From positions 73,317,764 to 73,381,763 of the forward strand of contig NC_030683.2 in assembly GCF_000004195.4 (NCBI RefSeq): 64,000 bases of DNA, in the 5' to 3' direction. A program made the position numbers and the translations under genes. Shown here piece after piece: positions 47,147 to 55,875 of the stretch (within the stretch, counting starts at the first letter, position 1; the number at the start of each line of letters is the position of its first letter). The stretch is from Xenopus tropicalis (lineage: Eukaryota; Chordata; Amphibia; Anura; Pipidae). The notes below the pieces were generated by a model. The model did no database searches and was not told the DNA's origin. It worked only from the letters and a program-made list of their open reading frames with translations.

Positions 47147-50100
47147 TACAATTGATACAGGATTGGAAAAGGAAATAATAGTTTGTTAAGTTAAAATAAT
47201 AATCTTGCATTAGTAGGTGGACAGATTTTGACAAGCAGTAAAGCTGGGTGCCACATAAAGACCCTCAAAAACAATTTGCAAACATACAACATGCTGAGAT
47301 GCATTTTGGCCCTTCATATATGAGGAGTAAATTCTAATGACAGCAGTGCTGATTGGACCCAGGAAAAGCACATCATAAAATGCAGGAACTCATAGAATTT
47401 GGTGAGACCAAAAGAAGAAGCACCAAATTTTTACCATATGTAGCCTAAAGGGATAGGAACCAGTCACACATGGCATACCATCCACTTCTCTCTGCCTGCA
47501 TTTTGTAGGCAGGCAGAGAGAAACGGATCCGCTCCTATACTTCTCTGTGTCTAACTGCACGGACAGGCATAGTGTCGACCTGAGAGCAGCTACACAGAGC
47601 AGAGATTGTCCTAAAAATGTATGCTTTCACATTTTCCAGGATGATCTCTGCTCTGTGTAGCTGCACCCAGGTCAATGCTATGCCTATGAGTGCAGCTAGA
47701 CTCAGGGGAGTATAGAAGCGGATCTGCTCCTCTCCCCCTGCCTACAAAAAGCAGGCAGAAAGAAGTGTACAGTACACCATGGGGCATATTTATTATGCTG
47801 TGTAAAAAACGGAGAGAAAATTTGCCACACATCGCCAGGCTTTGCCATGTAAAAACGGCGTAAAATTGGCGTAATTTTTTTACGCGTTTTTTCTTCCACC
47901 GGAACTTATGGAAAATAACAGCGTAATATCTGGTGTTCAGACGGAGATCTTTTCCATTTATTTTACACAGCTTTTTCCTCCGTTTTTTCGGCGAATTAGT
48001 TTTACACAGCATAATAAATACGCCCCTTTGTGTGTGTGTGGCCTTAAAACCTTGTTTCCTGAATTTTAGATAATTACAACTGAACATCAATTTTTAAAGG
48101 ATAAGGAAAGGCTAATTTACTTTAAGATGCCAAAATGTTAGGCACCTCTCAATGAATTAAATTAAATTAAATTGTATGTTTTTTCCTCAAAGCTGGTGCT
48201 CCTTTTGTCATTAAAGCTTTCCTCCTTCTGCTGAGGGTATATTACTATTACATCTGCTTTGATATTTAATTCAGAATACACTTATTAAAAATGTGTTTGC
48301 TTTTAAAGGAATAAGCTTATGATATAATCATCCTGGATAGTTTTATAAGGTCAACCATTTAAAAATAAGCAGTATTTAGGCTATATTTACAAAAATACCA
48401 GGTATTCTAGTGATTGAAATTCATTCATGTAGCACATTTTTGCACCCCAAATTAAAGGGTTGATTTGATGTGATTCTTATTGGTGGTTTTATTTACATCA
48501 TATGCCAAACTAGGTTAAATACATAACTGCAAGTTAGCATTTCATGTCATCCAATTATTACCACAACCCTTTTAAATCGAATACCACTTTATATCAACCA
48601 TTATTAGTTATTTATATGTTGTTTGCATTAGAAATGCATGCTAAGCACATAAAAGACATTAGTGCATTTTTGCCAGTTACATATGCAACCTTCTATTCTA
48701 GTTCCATAAAATTAAAATCTAATTACTCAAGTACAACAGCTTTAGGCCCCGGGTCAGGGCAGTCCTCCGAGAAGATATGCTGCCATTGTTTTGCTAAGGT
48801 TAATGCGTGTGATACAAGCAGTTAATAAATACAATTGTCCAAAACATTTTGTAAACTATGCTACACTTGTCATAGTTAATAGGTCAGAGGTAATATTTTC
48901 TCCCTCACAAATTAATTGTGTGAGGGTCCACTATGTGCCCAAGCAAAATAAAATAAAAGGGCTATTTTTCACATGTTTCCCTAACATGCACTTTGCAGAG
49001 CTCTCAGCCCTAGGAGACTGTCTCCTGGGGAATTGCACTATGTGCACCGCACCCTGTCTATAAGACGTCATTGCACATGCGAAAAATGGGGTGACATCAT
49101 AGAAAACTCACTGCGTGTGTGCAGTATGCATTCAAGAGACCTATCAGAAGACCGGTTACCGGAGACACTGTCCCTGTTAGTGCTGAACTGAAGTGGCCCA
49201 AGAAACAGCCCCTTGTGACCATAGCCTTATTGCAGTGGCACACAGGGAGATTAATCGCCCATGAATAATCTTCACTATTGTGGACGACTAATTTCCCCGA
49301 CATGCCAATTCCACCAGCAAGAATGTGGGCAAAGAAACAGCCCCTCGTGACCGTAGCCTTAGGGCAGTGGCACACAGGGAGATTAGTCACCCGCGATAAA
49401 TCTTCACTATTGTGGGGGACTAATCTCCCTGACATCCCATCCCATCGGCAAGATGGTAAATCACCGGTGGGATGGTAAACGCATCACTTCGGTCGCCCGA
49501 AGTTGCCTCACAAGGAAACTTTGGGGCGACTTCGGAAAACCGTACCGATGCGTATGCCATCCCACCAGCAATTTACATTTTTGTCAGGGAGATTAGTTGC
49601 CCACAATAGTGAAGATTTATCGTGGGCAACTAATCTCCCAGTGTGTCACTGCCCTTAGACTTATTTTGTTATAAAAACAGAAGTGTTAAAGATAAAAATA
49701 ATCAAGGCAGCTGTAGACTCGAGTGGGAACTATGCAGTGGAATCACAGAATGGTTAAGATTCATCTTGTAATTGGCTGTAAGCTAAAAAGATAGTAGGAC
49801 TGCTCTAATAAAGATACTATGACTTTTGTTCCAGAAAAAGGTGCCAACCCCAATTACAGACTCCATATTTCAGAATAACTTAAGAGGCATAAAGGAATCC
49901 TGGCCGCTCACATAGCAATAGCGACCTATTACATACCAAGACTGACAAGCCTCAGGCTCAAATAAAATTTGAGGGGAATTCCAAAAATTGGTAATTTTAC
50001 TCCCGAGTAAACAACCTATAGCAACCTCTACAGCAGGCAACTAATTCCTGAAACTGCTTTCCCACCAGCAGTAATGTAAATTGCCATTGGGAAAACATTT

Positions 50101-52177
50101 GTGTCACTAAGGGCTCTGGCACACGGGGAGATTAGTCGCCCGCGGCAAAACTCCCTGTTCACGGGCGACTAATCTCCCCGAGTTGCCTACCCCTGCCATC
50201 CCACCGGCGAACATGTAAGTCGCCGGCGGGATGGCAGACGCGGCGGGGCGATTTCAGGAAATTGCTGAAAAAGACTCGCAAGTCTTTTTCGCCGATTTGG
50301 GCGAAATCGCGCCGCCGCGTCTGCCATCCCGCCGGCGACTTACATGTTCGCCGGTGGGATGGCAGGGGTAGGCAACTCGGGGAGATTAGTCGCCCGCGAA
50401 CAGGGAGTTTTGCCGCGGGCGACTAATCTCCCCGTGTGCCAGAGCCCTAAGTTGTCCAAAGTTTCCTTGTTAGGCAACATCAGAAAAACAAAGCAACACC
50501 TGTGGGAAAGCATTTACAGGAGACTAGTCACCTGCAGTGGAGGATATTTATTGTGGTGACTAATCTCATCTGCCATTGCCCTTACAGTCAAATGTTTGAT
50601 AACACTAGAAAAACAAAAAAATCACAGTTATCTGAACAACAATGTTTTTTGCAATTAAGCCCATCAATGCAAAAATATATTTTTATGTAAATAAAAAATA
50701 GCTGGAGTAATAAAGATTTAACAGCTTTATGAAGACGATGTATTAATACAGAAAATTCAAATTGTCCTCCAAAAGAGGAAATCTAATGCCTATAAGTACA
50801 CATTCACCATACCCACTAACTTTTCTGATCTGATGTTATTTTAATGATAATATTTTTTTCTCTAATTTCAATTTACTCCACTACTTTGAAATCCATCCCC
50901 CTTAAATTAACTCTCTTTCCCTATAGAGCTATGTAAACAACTATGATTGTACAAGGAAAGGCTAAATCACTGGGGGTGCCAAAATGTAATTGCTTACCTG
51001 ATACCCCTGGCCAGTGCTCTTGTAAGGGCCGTGGCAGACGGGGAGATTAGTTGCCGCGCAAGAAATCTCCCTTGTCTCTGGTGACTAATCTCCTTGAGAG
51101 GAAAGTTCGGTGATTTCGGCGCCGCGTATGCCATCCCACCGGCGATTTACATTCTCGTTGGTGGGATGGCATATCGGGGAGATTAGTCGCCCGCAACAAA
51201 GGAGATTTGTCGCGGGCAACTAATCTCCCCGTCTGTCACGGCCCTTAGGAAAAAACTGCACCAGCCCGGGGTATATGCGAGAGTGTGTTCCTCTTACTTC
51301 TGTCTTCAGAATCCCAGGGCTGATGCATGTACAGTTGAATGAAAAGCCAGCTTTTTTATTAAAGTCGGGTTTTCACTCTACTGCGCACGCACAGAGACCA
51401 AAGAAGGAGCGCTTGCCCAAATACATCCCTTCTCCTTTAAGGCAGGATTAATTATTAAACATTTCAGCATATGCATGCATTAAACACATTTGCTTTCCAA
51501 TAGAATTGTTTTTAGAAACATATAAAGACAACTGATAACCTGTTTTTTCCTCATTTCAATCAGATACCCAAACACAGAGGTGTCAACATTCCTGGACCAG
51601 CACCTCAGTAGTTAGTGTTGACAGCTTTGCAAACAGGCATTTATTAAAAATGTATATAAATATTCTTATAAAGAAACATTGAGGACCACAGTTAATTGGT
51701 TCTTATTTCTGGTGTCTCATTGCCCCATAAAGTGTCTCACTAAAAGTTCAGAACCCATACCATATCCCACAAAACTGTGATTAGAGATCCCACAGAAAAA
51801 CAGTAACACAATAAATATTTATCAATCACTTTTGACACCAATGTGTCAAAAGCAGGGTGCCAACCCAGTTTACAGAGCAAATACTACACAGATGTCAACT
51901 AACCCCATGTCGTTACGGAGATAATGATCCACTCCAGGTTTCAGGTTTACCATTTTTTAAGATTATAAAATCCATAACAGGATCATTATCACACTAATAA
52001 TGCAGTTTAGTTGATATCTCTGTTTAGTGTTCATGAAGATTATCCCCCTATATAATTCAATTATTGAATTGATTGAAATTAGTGAATTTTGATTCAGTAA
52101 AATGGCACAAAAGTCATACCTGTAATGCAGATAAAATAACAAAGGAGCAGGAACTGGCAAGCGTGTAGCAGCTTCAT
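29112..52177 (-). CDS. siae: Sialate O-acetylesterase, ten coding exons
   Basis: Exons 52177-52120, 47018-46854, 44704-44529, 43651-43513, 41441-41246, 40542-40445, 34811-34678, 32731-32577, 31504-31309 and 29333-29112 join in phase to 512 residues; human SIAE has 523. The enzyme removes O-acetyl groups, chiefly 9-O, from sialic acids in lysosomes or after secretion. Residues 1-19 form a signal peptide ([19 protein letters not shown]). SGQSNM at 122-127 carries the catalytic Ser125. Also conserved are [25 protein letters not shown] and [13 protein letters not shown] (His376, a likely catalytic residue). There are several N-glycosylation sequons (NAS, NMT, NCT, NNT, NIT). All introns are GT-AG. 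The start Met has A at -3. The WYQGESN of mammals reads WYQGEQN here. Confidence 0.97.
29485..30085. repeat. 'TTATCCGGAAACCC' repeats in SIAE intron 9
   Basis: At least two copies in different orientations carry AAACCCATTATC, CAGATAAGGGGTCTTTCCA, AAGTACAAGGTACTG and GACAAACCCTATTGGG. They are the same family as the cluster in PANX3 intron 1. Confidence 0.65.
30086..31308. other. SIAE intron 9, other content
   Basis: About 30123-30260 resembles a dispersed repeat starting TATACCTCCCAACATTTT, and GGGACTGTCCCGC near 31047 looks like its inverse end, so 30123-31075 may be one repeat with an insertion. No exon features were found. Confidence 0.4.
31309..31504 (-). CDS. siae: SIAE exon 9
   Basis: It encodes residues 374-439, including [20 protein letters not shown] with candidate catalytic His376. 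The acceptor is TTTCTGCAG|TGTT and the donor TTGAG|GTAAGA. Confidence 0.95.
31594..32170. repeat. MITE, 'GGGGCACATTTACTAA' family, copy 1
   Basis: Ends are GGGGCACATTTACTAACCCACGAA and an approximate inverse (CGTGTCTTAGTAAATCAGCCCC). The inner part is rich in TTTTTCGTAG and its inverse CTACGAAAAA. It lies in SIAE intron 8. A sister copy is at 35755-36264 and a partial end begins near 32742 next to exon 8. Confidence 0.8.
32577..32731 (-). CDS. siae: SIAE exon 8
   Basis: It encodes residues 323-373 and two bases of Cys374: [19 protein letters not shown] through [19 protein letters not shown]. The acceptor is GTTTTTCAG|TTAT and the donor GGATG|GTATGG. Confidence 0.94.
33343..34355 (+). mobile_element. 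Tc1-like transposon 3, 3'-truncated
   Basis: The left end starts after TA at 33341-33342 with CACTGCTCAAAAAAATAAAG, a recognised vertebrate Tc1-type terminus. The transposase region follows, but neither the matching right terminus nor the transposase C-terminus is present. It lies in SIAE intron 7. Confidence 0.85.
33642..34355 (+). pseudogene. Tc1 transposase fragment
   Basis: The N-terminal frame (33642-33818) reads [20 protein letters not shown] and [20 protein letters not shown], the first helix-turn-helix. After frameshifts, 34086-34358 reads [10 protein letters not shown] (first catalytic Asp), VWRRRGER, then [13 protein letters not shown]. The second Asp and the Glu would lie beyond the truncation. 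It is from a different subfamily from the other two Tc1 copies. It is not functional. Confidence 0.85.
34356..34677. other. SIAE intron 7, rest
   Basis: A small inverted pair, ATTTCACAGCTCT and AGAGCTGTGAAAT, lies at about 34379-34391 and 34457-34469. Nothing else was recognised. Confidence 0.4.
34678..34811 (-). CDS. siae: SIAE exon 7
   Basis: It encodes residues 278-322, with [20 protein letters not shown] and the end FPFGFVQ. The acceptor is TATAACAG|GTGA and the donor TTCAG|GTAATC. The upstream intron is the second largest of the gene, about 5.6 kb, and carries the Penelope-like element. Confidence 0.95.
35755..36264. repeat. MITE, 'GGGGCACATTTACTAA' family, copy 2
   Basis: Near-perfect ends: GGGGGCACATTTACTAATCC and GGATTAGTAAATGTGCCCC. 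The interior is rich in CGACTTTTTCGTAG and its inverse. It abuts the next repeat. It lies in SIAE intron 6. Confidence 0.85.
36265..36619. repeat. MITE, 'TAAAGGTGGCCATACACG' family
   Basis: Ends TAAAGGTGGCCATACACG and CGTGTATGGCCAGCTTTA are inverses. Internal foldbacks include ATCGTACGAAAC with GTTTCGTACGAT and AAGGAGGTAGAAA with TTTCTACCTCCTT. An isolated end fragment lies near 43140-43185. Confidence 0.82.
37482..37868 (+). pseudogene. GIY-YIG endonuclease of Penelope element
   Basis: The 128-codon frame has a Cys-rich lead ([11 protein letters not shown]), then [19 protein letters not shown], the core GIY-YIG motif in the VIY...YVG form, followed by the [16 protein letters not shown] helix with the conserved Arg/His region, and [19 protein letters not shown]. 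In Penelope elements this domain follows the RT and nicks the target. The RT is absent, and the tail frame ends early, likely by frameshift near 37850. The isolated frame is a remnant, not a host gene. Confidence 0.82.
38391..38426 (+). ncRNA. Hammerhead-ribozyme-like motif
   Basis: TTGATAAA is followed by a GGTCC/GGACC hairpin (38399-38403 with 38411-38415) and then GAAAC-GTC. This order recalls the CUGAUGA-stem II-GAAA core of hammerhead ribozymes, which are known in Penelope element terminal repeats. The first core element deviates from consensus, so activity is doubtful. A divergent copy is on the minus strand at 38448-38487. Confidence 0.45.
38609..38659. repeat. 20-bp-arm inverted repeat
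   Basis: GGTTTTGACCCAGACAGCCC and its exact complement lie 11 bp apart, just after TTAGGGTTGCCACCT, a phrase also found at the right end of the foldback at 7893-8180. Confidence 0.75.
38952..39195. mobile_element. hAT-type MITE relative (GGTTGGACTG)
   Basis: Ends CAGGGTTGGACTG and CTAGTCTTACCCTG match those of the element at 17544-17721, and both share a GGCCCACCAGG...CCCAGTGTCCC interior. No clear target duplication could be seen. Confidence 0.6.
39196..40444. other. SIAE intron 6, other content
   Basis: The part at 39200-39480 ends with CAATAAACTGCAAGC and could be an LTR or gene-derived 3' end, but I cannot name it. No conserved coding block was found. Confidence 0.35.
40445..40542 (-). 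CDS. siae: SIAE exon 6
   Basis: It encodes residues 245-277 and one base of Gly278: [20 protein letters not shown] then IWYQG. The acceptor chosen is TTTTAAAAG|GTCA; an AG nearer the conserved part gives a shorter variant lacking alignment to the mammalian loop. The donor is CAAG|GTAAGT. Confidence 0.92.
41246..41441 (-). CDS. siae: SIAE exon 5
   Basis: It encodes residues 180-244 and part of codon 245: [20 protein letters not shown], the KYPIGL strand and [13 protein letters not shown]. The acceptor is TTTAAAAAG|AAAA. The donor AGTAG|GTAAAG was preferred over an upstream GTAGGT because only it keeps the GP residues of exon 6 aligned with mammals. Confidence 0.93.
41720..41935. repeat. 'TTATCCGGAAACCC' family fragment
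   Basis: It starts ACAGGTATGGCATCCATTATC and contains TCTCCCATAGATTCCATTTTA and AAACAATCCTATCAGG, and runs into the left end of the next foldback element. Confidence 0.65.
41935..43093. repeat. Foldback repeat, 'ACTCGAGTATAAGCC' family, long copy
   Basis: Ends TACCGTATACACTCGAG and CTCGAGTATATACGGTA are inverses, backed by further AAGCCGAG/CTCGGCTTATACTC blocks. The 1.16-kb interior contains a partial internal duplication: GAGAGGCAGAGGGACCTAGA occurs near 42107 and again near 42205. It lies in SIAE intron 4. It has no transposase, so it is non-autonomous. Confidence 0.8.
43513..43651 (-). CDS. siae: SIAE exon 4
   Basis: It encodes residues 134-179 and one base of Glu180: [20 protein letters not shown] through [10 protein letters not shown]. 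The NAS sequon is near its start. The acceptor is AAAAATAG|GTAT and the donor CCTG|GTAAGA. Confidence 0.95.
43701..44345. repeat. Dispersed duplicate units in SIAE intron 3
   Basis: A unit containing CATCCCATGAATCAATCAAA and GGGTGCATGTAGGTGAGTGG occurs at about 43701-43775, 44170-44255 and 44259-44320. The last unit ends in an inverted copy of GTGAGTGGCTTGTAT at 44326-44340. The first two copies are separated by about 400 bp of unrelated sequence. Confidence 0.8.
44529..44704 (-). CDS. siae: SIAE exon 3 (catalytic serine)
   Basis: It encodes residues 75-133, with [20 protein letters not shown] holding the nucleophile Ser125. The acceptor is TCTGCTAG|ATGA and the donor CACAG|GTAGGT. Confidence 0.96.
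44705..46310. other. SIAE intron 2, no feature seen
   Basis: Apart from short open frames without family features I see nothing here. The composition is plain and AT-rich. Confidence 0.4.
46311..46561. mobile_element. hAT-type MITE (TAGGGATGCACC)
   Basis: It is flanked by perfect 8-bp duplications, CTCAATAT, at 46303-46310 and 46562-46569. Termini TAGGGAGGCACGGAATCC and GGATTTGGTGCATCCCTA are imperfect inverses. The interior is rich in TTCGGCCGAA-like blocks. It lies in SIAE intron 2. Confidence 0.9.
46854..47018 (-). CDS. siae: SIAE exon 2
   Basis: It encodes residues 20-74, including [19 protein letters not shown], conserved with mammals. The acceptor is ATTGTAG|ATTG; a nearer AG at the TTCAG before ATTTGC would break phase with exon 1. 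The donor is AAATG|GTAAGA. An (AT)n tract lies about 70-120 nt upstream of the acceptor. Confidence 0.93.
47086..47140. repeat. (AT)n microsatellite
   Basis: About 26 uninterrupted AT units, followed by a short CA run. It lies in SIAE intron 1, just upstream of the exon 2 acceptor in the sense of transcription. Confidence 0.95.
47445..47775. repeat. Foldback repeat in SIAE intron 1
   Basis: Inverted blocks include AGCTACACAGAGCAGAGA with TCTCTGCTCTGTGTAGCT, TATACTTCT with its inverse, and GCCTGC/GCAGGC stretches. Edges are approximate. Confidence 0.65.
47781..48026. repeat. Foldback repeat, 'CTATTTATTATGCTG' family, copy 2
   Basis: Ends GGGGCATATTTATTATGCTG and CAGCATAATAAATACGCCCC are inverses, with TGTAAAAAACGGAG and CTCCGTTTTTT inside. 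It is a sister of 23398-23594. Confidence 0.82.
48098..49198. other. SIAE intron 1, mixed spacer
   Basis: About 48098-48160 is a decayed end of the 355-764 MITE family (CCAAAATGTTAGGCACC). The rest has short open frames only. Confidence 0.4.
49199..49658. repeat. 'GGGGAGATTAG' MITE copies in tandem
   Basis: A full copy runs from TTAGGGCAGTGGCAC near 49359 to GTCACTGCCCTTA at 49658. To its left is a partial direct duplicate: AAACAGCCCCTTGTGACC near 49203 recurs as AAACAGCCCCTCGTGACC near 49335, about 131 bp away. Confidence 0.75.
50110..50448. repeat. 'GGGGAGATTAG' foldback, near-perfect
   Basis: Arms of about 167 bp are almost perfect complements, centred near 50279 (AAGACTCGCAAGTCTT). Blocks from the end inward are AGGGCTCTGGCACACGG, GGGGAGATTAGTCGCCCGCG, CATCCCACCGGCGAACATG and GGCGCGATTTC-like GC-rich blocks. 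The symmetry is far better than in sister copies, so it is young or conversion-maintained. Confidence 0.88.
50950..51440. repeat. Nested MITEs
   Basis: The outer element (AAGGAAAGGCTAAATCAC... to ...CTTCTCCTTTAA) is a copy of the 355-764 family with its CACCAGCCCGGGG and TTTTCACTCTACTGCGC blocks. It is split by a 'GGGGAGATTAG' MITE at 51023-51247 with ends TAAGGGCCGTG and CACGGCCCTTA. Order of events follows directly. Confidence 0.8.
51441..52119. other. SIAE intron 1, start
   Basis: AT-rich with no recognisable element or exon. Confidence 0.4.
52120..52177 (-). CDS. siae: SIAE exon 1 (signal peptide)
   Basis: It encodes residues 1-19, a short basic start followed by a hydrophobic core, plus one base of codon 20. 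The donor is ACAG|GTATGA. The following intron is about 5.1 kb. Confidence 0.9.
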
Positions 52178-52235
52178 TTTAACTGCAGTTGTATAAGGAA
52201 GTGCTGCTGGTAATAAGGAGCATTGTGTTCCTACT

Positions 52236-52247
52236 GTGGGCGTGGCC
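52236..52247 (-). promoter_or_regulatory. Possible GC/CACCC box of SIAE promoter
   Basis: GTGGGCGTGGCC lies about 60 nt upstream of the SIAE start codon. It fits an Sp/KLF-type binding site. No TATA box was seen, so this remains a suggestion. Confidence 0.3.
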
Positions 52248-55200
52248 TAATCACTAACTTGTCAGTGCACTAGGAAGCGGACGTGCCTGTTCTAAAGTAT
52301 TTGATCGTTTACATGAGATTTAAATAACAAGCCCTACCTTTGTTGTCTTCTACGTGTGCACCAGCTTCACAGGATTTTCTATCAATATGATTTTCAACTT
52401 GTTGCAATAAGCTTGGGAGCAATGAGCAGACATTTATTTTGCCTGTTTAAATTAATATATGGTTTTCAATGGTGTTATTTCTTGCTCTAAATAGTACAGA
52501 CTAGATAAGATAAAAACACATTTTTATTTTACACTTGATCGGTTTTTACTGGTTCTTCTGACAAAATGGTCTCTATTGGTCACAGGTAAACCAGGGAACT
52601 TAATTCAGTTGATCCTGGTCAAGTCCAAGGCAGACAGCAGTGGAGACCAGTGAGAGAACCATTTCAGAGCCTTTTCTGCAGTTAGGAAAAGGTGTAGTTT
52701 TTTGCTGCCATAAGGAAGTTTACTTGCTCACATGTGTAGCCCACTTTAGACGGTGCTGCTACTTCTACCACGCAATTATATGTATTTGGCGCTAACAGGA
52801 GCCCTGTGTCCCCGCTTACTATGGGGGGCAGGTATAATATTGCTATTACTTGGCGTGCCTCCATCCAGGGTAGGGACAGGTAGAACTGTAACACCCCTCC
52901 CTGGGAAACTCTGTACTGTCATCCTTGGACAGGGACTCCCTGCAACTCCCAGTACCTTGCCCCTCCCTTGGGGTAGCTGCTTACCAGGAAGTTGAGGATC
53001 CACACTGTGAGGAATAGATCAGGACACTGGCAGTGATGGTTAACCAGATGAACTTCTTTATTACTTGCAGACAGATTATCCAGGGTATAACATGCAATTC
53101 AGGTACTTTCCTTACTTCCCTCTGGGAGAACCTCTCTCTCAGGCTTATCCCCGGTACTCCCGCCAAGAGGAAGACCCTCTTTGGGAGCTCCCCCCAGTAC
53201 TTGCACCAGGAGACCCTCTCTTAGGGCTCTCCCCGGTACTCTCGCCAGGCTGACCCTACCTGAGACCTCTCCCCGGTACTCACGCTGGAATACCCTTTGA
53301 TTAGGAATCTCCACAATGTGGTCCTGTTGCTCCACCTGAGCAGCCACTTATTTCCCATGAGGCCACCCTCTGGTGCCTGTATAAATGGGAAGGCACCTAA
53401 GGGGCTCAAATCTGGGGATCCCTACACATGTAAACGCCCTCCACTTTATGTTAAAGAGATAATCATCCTGTTTCTAAACAGGAAGTTTGGCTCTTAGTGC
53501 AACAAGGTTGCCCCAACCGATGGTTACTGCAGGAGGAGAGGTAACCATGGTGAGAGCAGGCAGTGGTGGTCAAACTTTGCCACCTCAAAATTGCCATTAG
53601 TGGCAACTGTCTTTTATAAACAGCTCATTATCTCAAAGCTGGGTTTATACATGGTGCTGTCCTAGGCATAGTCCCTTGTGTGCACCCTCTTCTACCCAAT
53701 CAGTACATGCACAGTACAGTCTGTGCATACGTGCCAATCTTGTATGCAGGTCAGACTGGTCCGTCAGGCAACAGGGAAAATCTCGGAAGGACCTGTCCTG
53801 TTGGGCTGCCTCCTGCTAGTCCCACCACAGCGCCACTGAGTGATCAGCATAGGTGCAGGATTGTGGGGAAGTGTGTGCAACATGCCAACAAACTTAAGAG
53901 TTAGCGGGGAGGTGTTTGTATGGGGTGCATAGGATCTGTGTCAGTTGGTGTGGGAAGGAGGCCCTAGAAGTTGAGTAAGAGTGGGATACCAGCCACCCCC
54001 TCAGCTTTGTCTCCATACTAAGCCAAAAGAGTCTGACAGGGAACTGGAGGGGATTAAAAACAAACTACTTCCCACAGGTGACTACAAAAAAATATGACTA
54101 TTTATTTCACTTATATTTTATCTAGGTGTATATAGACAAAGAAAATAAAACACAGGGCCTGCCAGTTTGTTGGGTACTTAACAGTGGCTAAAGTTATAAC
54201 CTGCTACAGTCTGTATTTAATGAAATCTAGAGACTGCTTAGTGAATCCTTCTCTTTGGTGAAACAGGAGAGCCCTACCAGCTCTTCACTGATGTCCTTTT
54301 GGTTTTACTTTCTGCTGCAGGCTGACAAGAACCAGAAAACTATGGAGAAAAATTCAGAAGCACGGCACAGATAAGGGTCAGACAAAATCATGGTGAAAGA
54401 TCCTGGGCCACTGGTCAGGGTAGGCAGCAAGAAGGCATATTTAAACACAGGCCCAGATCAGAAGGAGAACACTGTAGCAAGGTTTAGGTTAGTGACACAG
54501 GTCAAAAATTAACCACTATGCTTTAAAAATCTGCTACGTGTGGCATTAGCCTTAGTTCTTTCATTTTCCCTCTATGTATACAAAGTATTTACAAAACACA
54601 GCAGTAATTTAGATTTTCACATAGATTTACTGATGGTAATAGAAGAGATCAGGAAAATTATGAGAAATTATGGTTTCTGAGTAAACAGACTCAAAAGAAA
54701 ACCAAACTAGGATCCATGTGCTACATCAACAAATAAGAAAGAAAGACATCCAAGAAAACAAGTGATATTTTCAAGAATTAAATACCCCAAGTGGGGTTTT
54801 ATATCCCCTTTTTTTGGGGGGGGGCAAAAAATGCTTCACAGAGATCTAAAGACAGACAATAATAGAATAATTACCAGATGTGAAGTTCTCACAAGAAGAG
54901 TAGCCGGTTACACTTCCCAACTGTCCCAATTTACACAGGACAGTTCCAATTTTAAAAACAGTCTTATTGAAAAGTCCCTAATTTCCTTTTGATCTCCTGC
55001 ACTGAATGCCAAAAAAGATACAAAGTTTCTCAAATTTAATTAGATAAGTAGCCTTTTGGCAGAGAGCCCAGAATACTTACCAGTCAATACCTGCACTTAG
55101 ATACAATTGTAACTAATAAGATAAACTATTGGGTCTATTGGGAAAACTGAGACTTGCATGCACAGAAAATAAAGGCTTCTGAGCAGTAGTGTATTAAAGG

Positions 55201-55861
55201 GGATTTTCACTTTTGAAACACTTTTTTTGTGGTTTACATAGTGCAACATAAATAAATACTTTTTAACTTATCTTTATTGATTTTAACAAAATAGTTAAAG
55301 AAGACATAAGCAAGGAGAAAAGAGGAGTGAGTGTAGTGATAGGCATTTCCATTGTGCTAATACATTTTACCTTACGAAACTGAGGATTAATTAGAAACTG
55401 TTAAAGGAGAAGGAAAGGCTAATAAAGAATTAATCTCAAGCTACAGGCATACCTTCAGTTGTCTCAATAGTGCCCTTAAGTCTCCCCATATTTCACCTGT
55501 TCAGGTGATCAGAAGCCGAACAGGAAGAAAAAACGCTGAGCTGTGTAAAGAAAGTTCCCATAATTCCTCACTCCTGCACCAAGACCAAAAACGATGTATA
55601 TGCTCAGTTTGTAAGACTACTGAATGAGGAAGCTTCCTGCTGATTGGCTCAGATCCACATTACTAAGGGTGGGGGTGAGTTTTTAGAATTCTTGAGGGAA
55701 GGAGGAGCAGGAGAGGGAGAGAGCAGAGAGCTGCGTGTCTCTGGCAGAAGAAAATAAACAGAAAAGAAATCCTGTGTTTCTGTGAGTGCTTATGGCTGTA
55801 TTAACATAGACCTTTCTGATATAAAGCTTACTTAGTTTTTACCTTTCTTTCTACTTTAAGG
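52248..55861. other. Upstream flank of SIAE, no gene recognised
   Basis: Short open frames only. About 52840-53440 looks like an unnamed interspersed repeat with an internal tandem array. A MITE end of the GGCTGATGCCACACG family is at 54533-54556, and a 355-764 family end begins near 55406. I see no conserved exon of a neighbouring gene. Confidence 0.4.
53125..53290. repeat. Tandem repeat, about 40-bp period, four units
   Basis: The core CTCTCCCCGGTACTC recurs with GTAC at 53154, 53197, 53236 and 53276 (spacings 43, 39, 40). Units also share GACCCTC-type starts and CGCCAG-type ends. Open frames through it are repetitive by this cause. Confidence 0.8.
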
Positions 55862-55875
55862 AGCTGCTGTACCCG

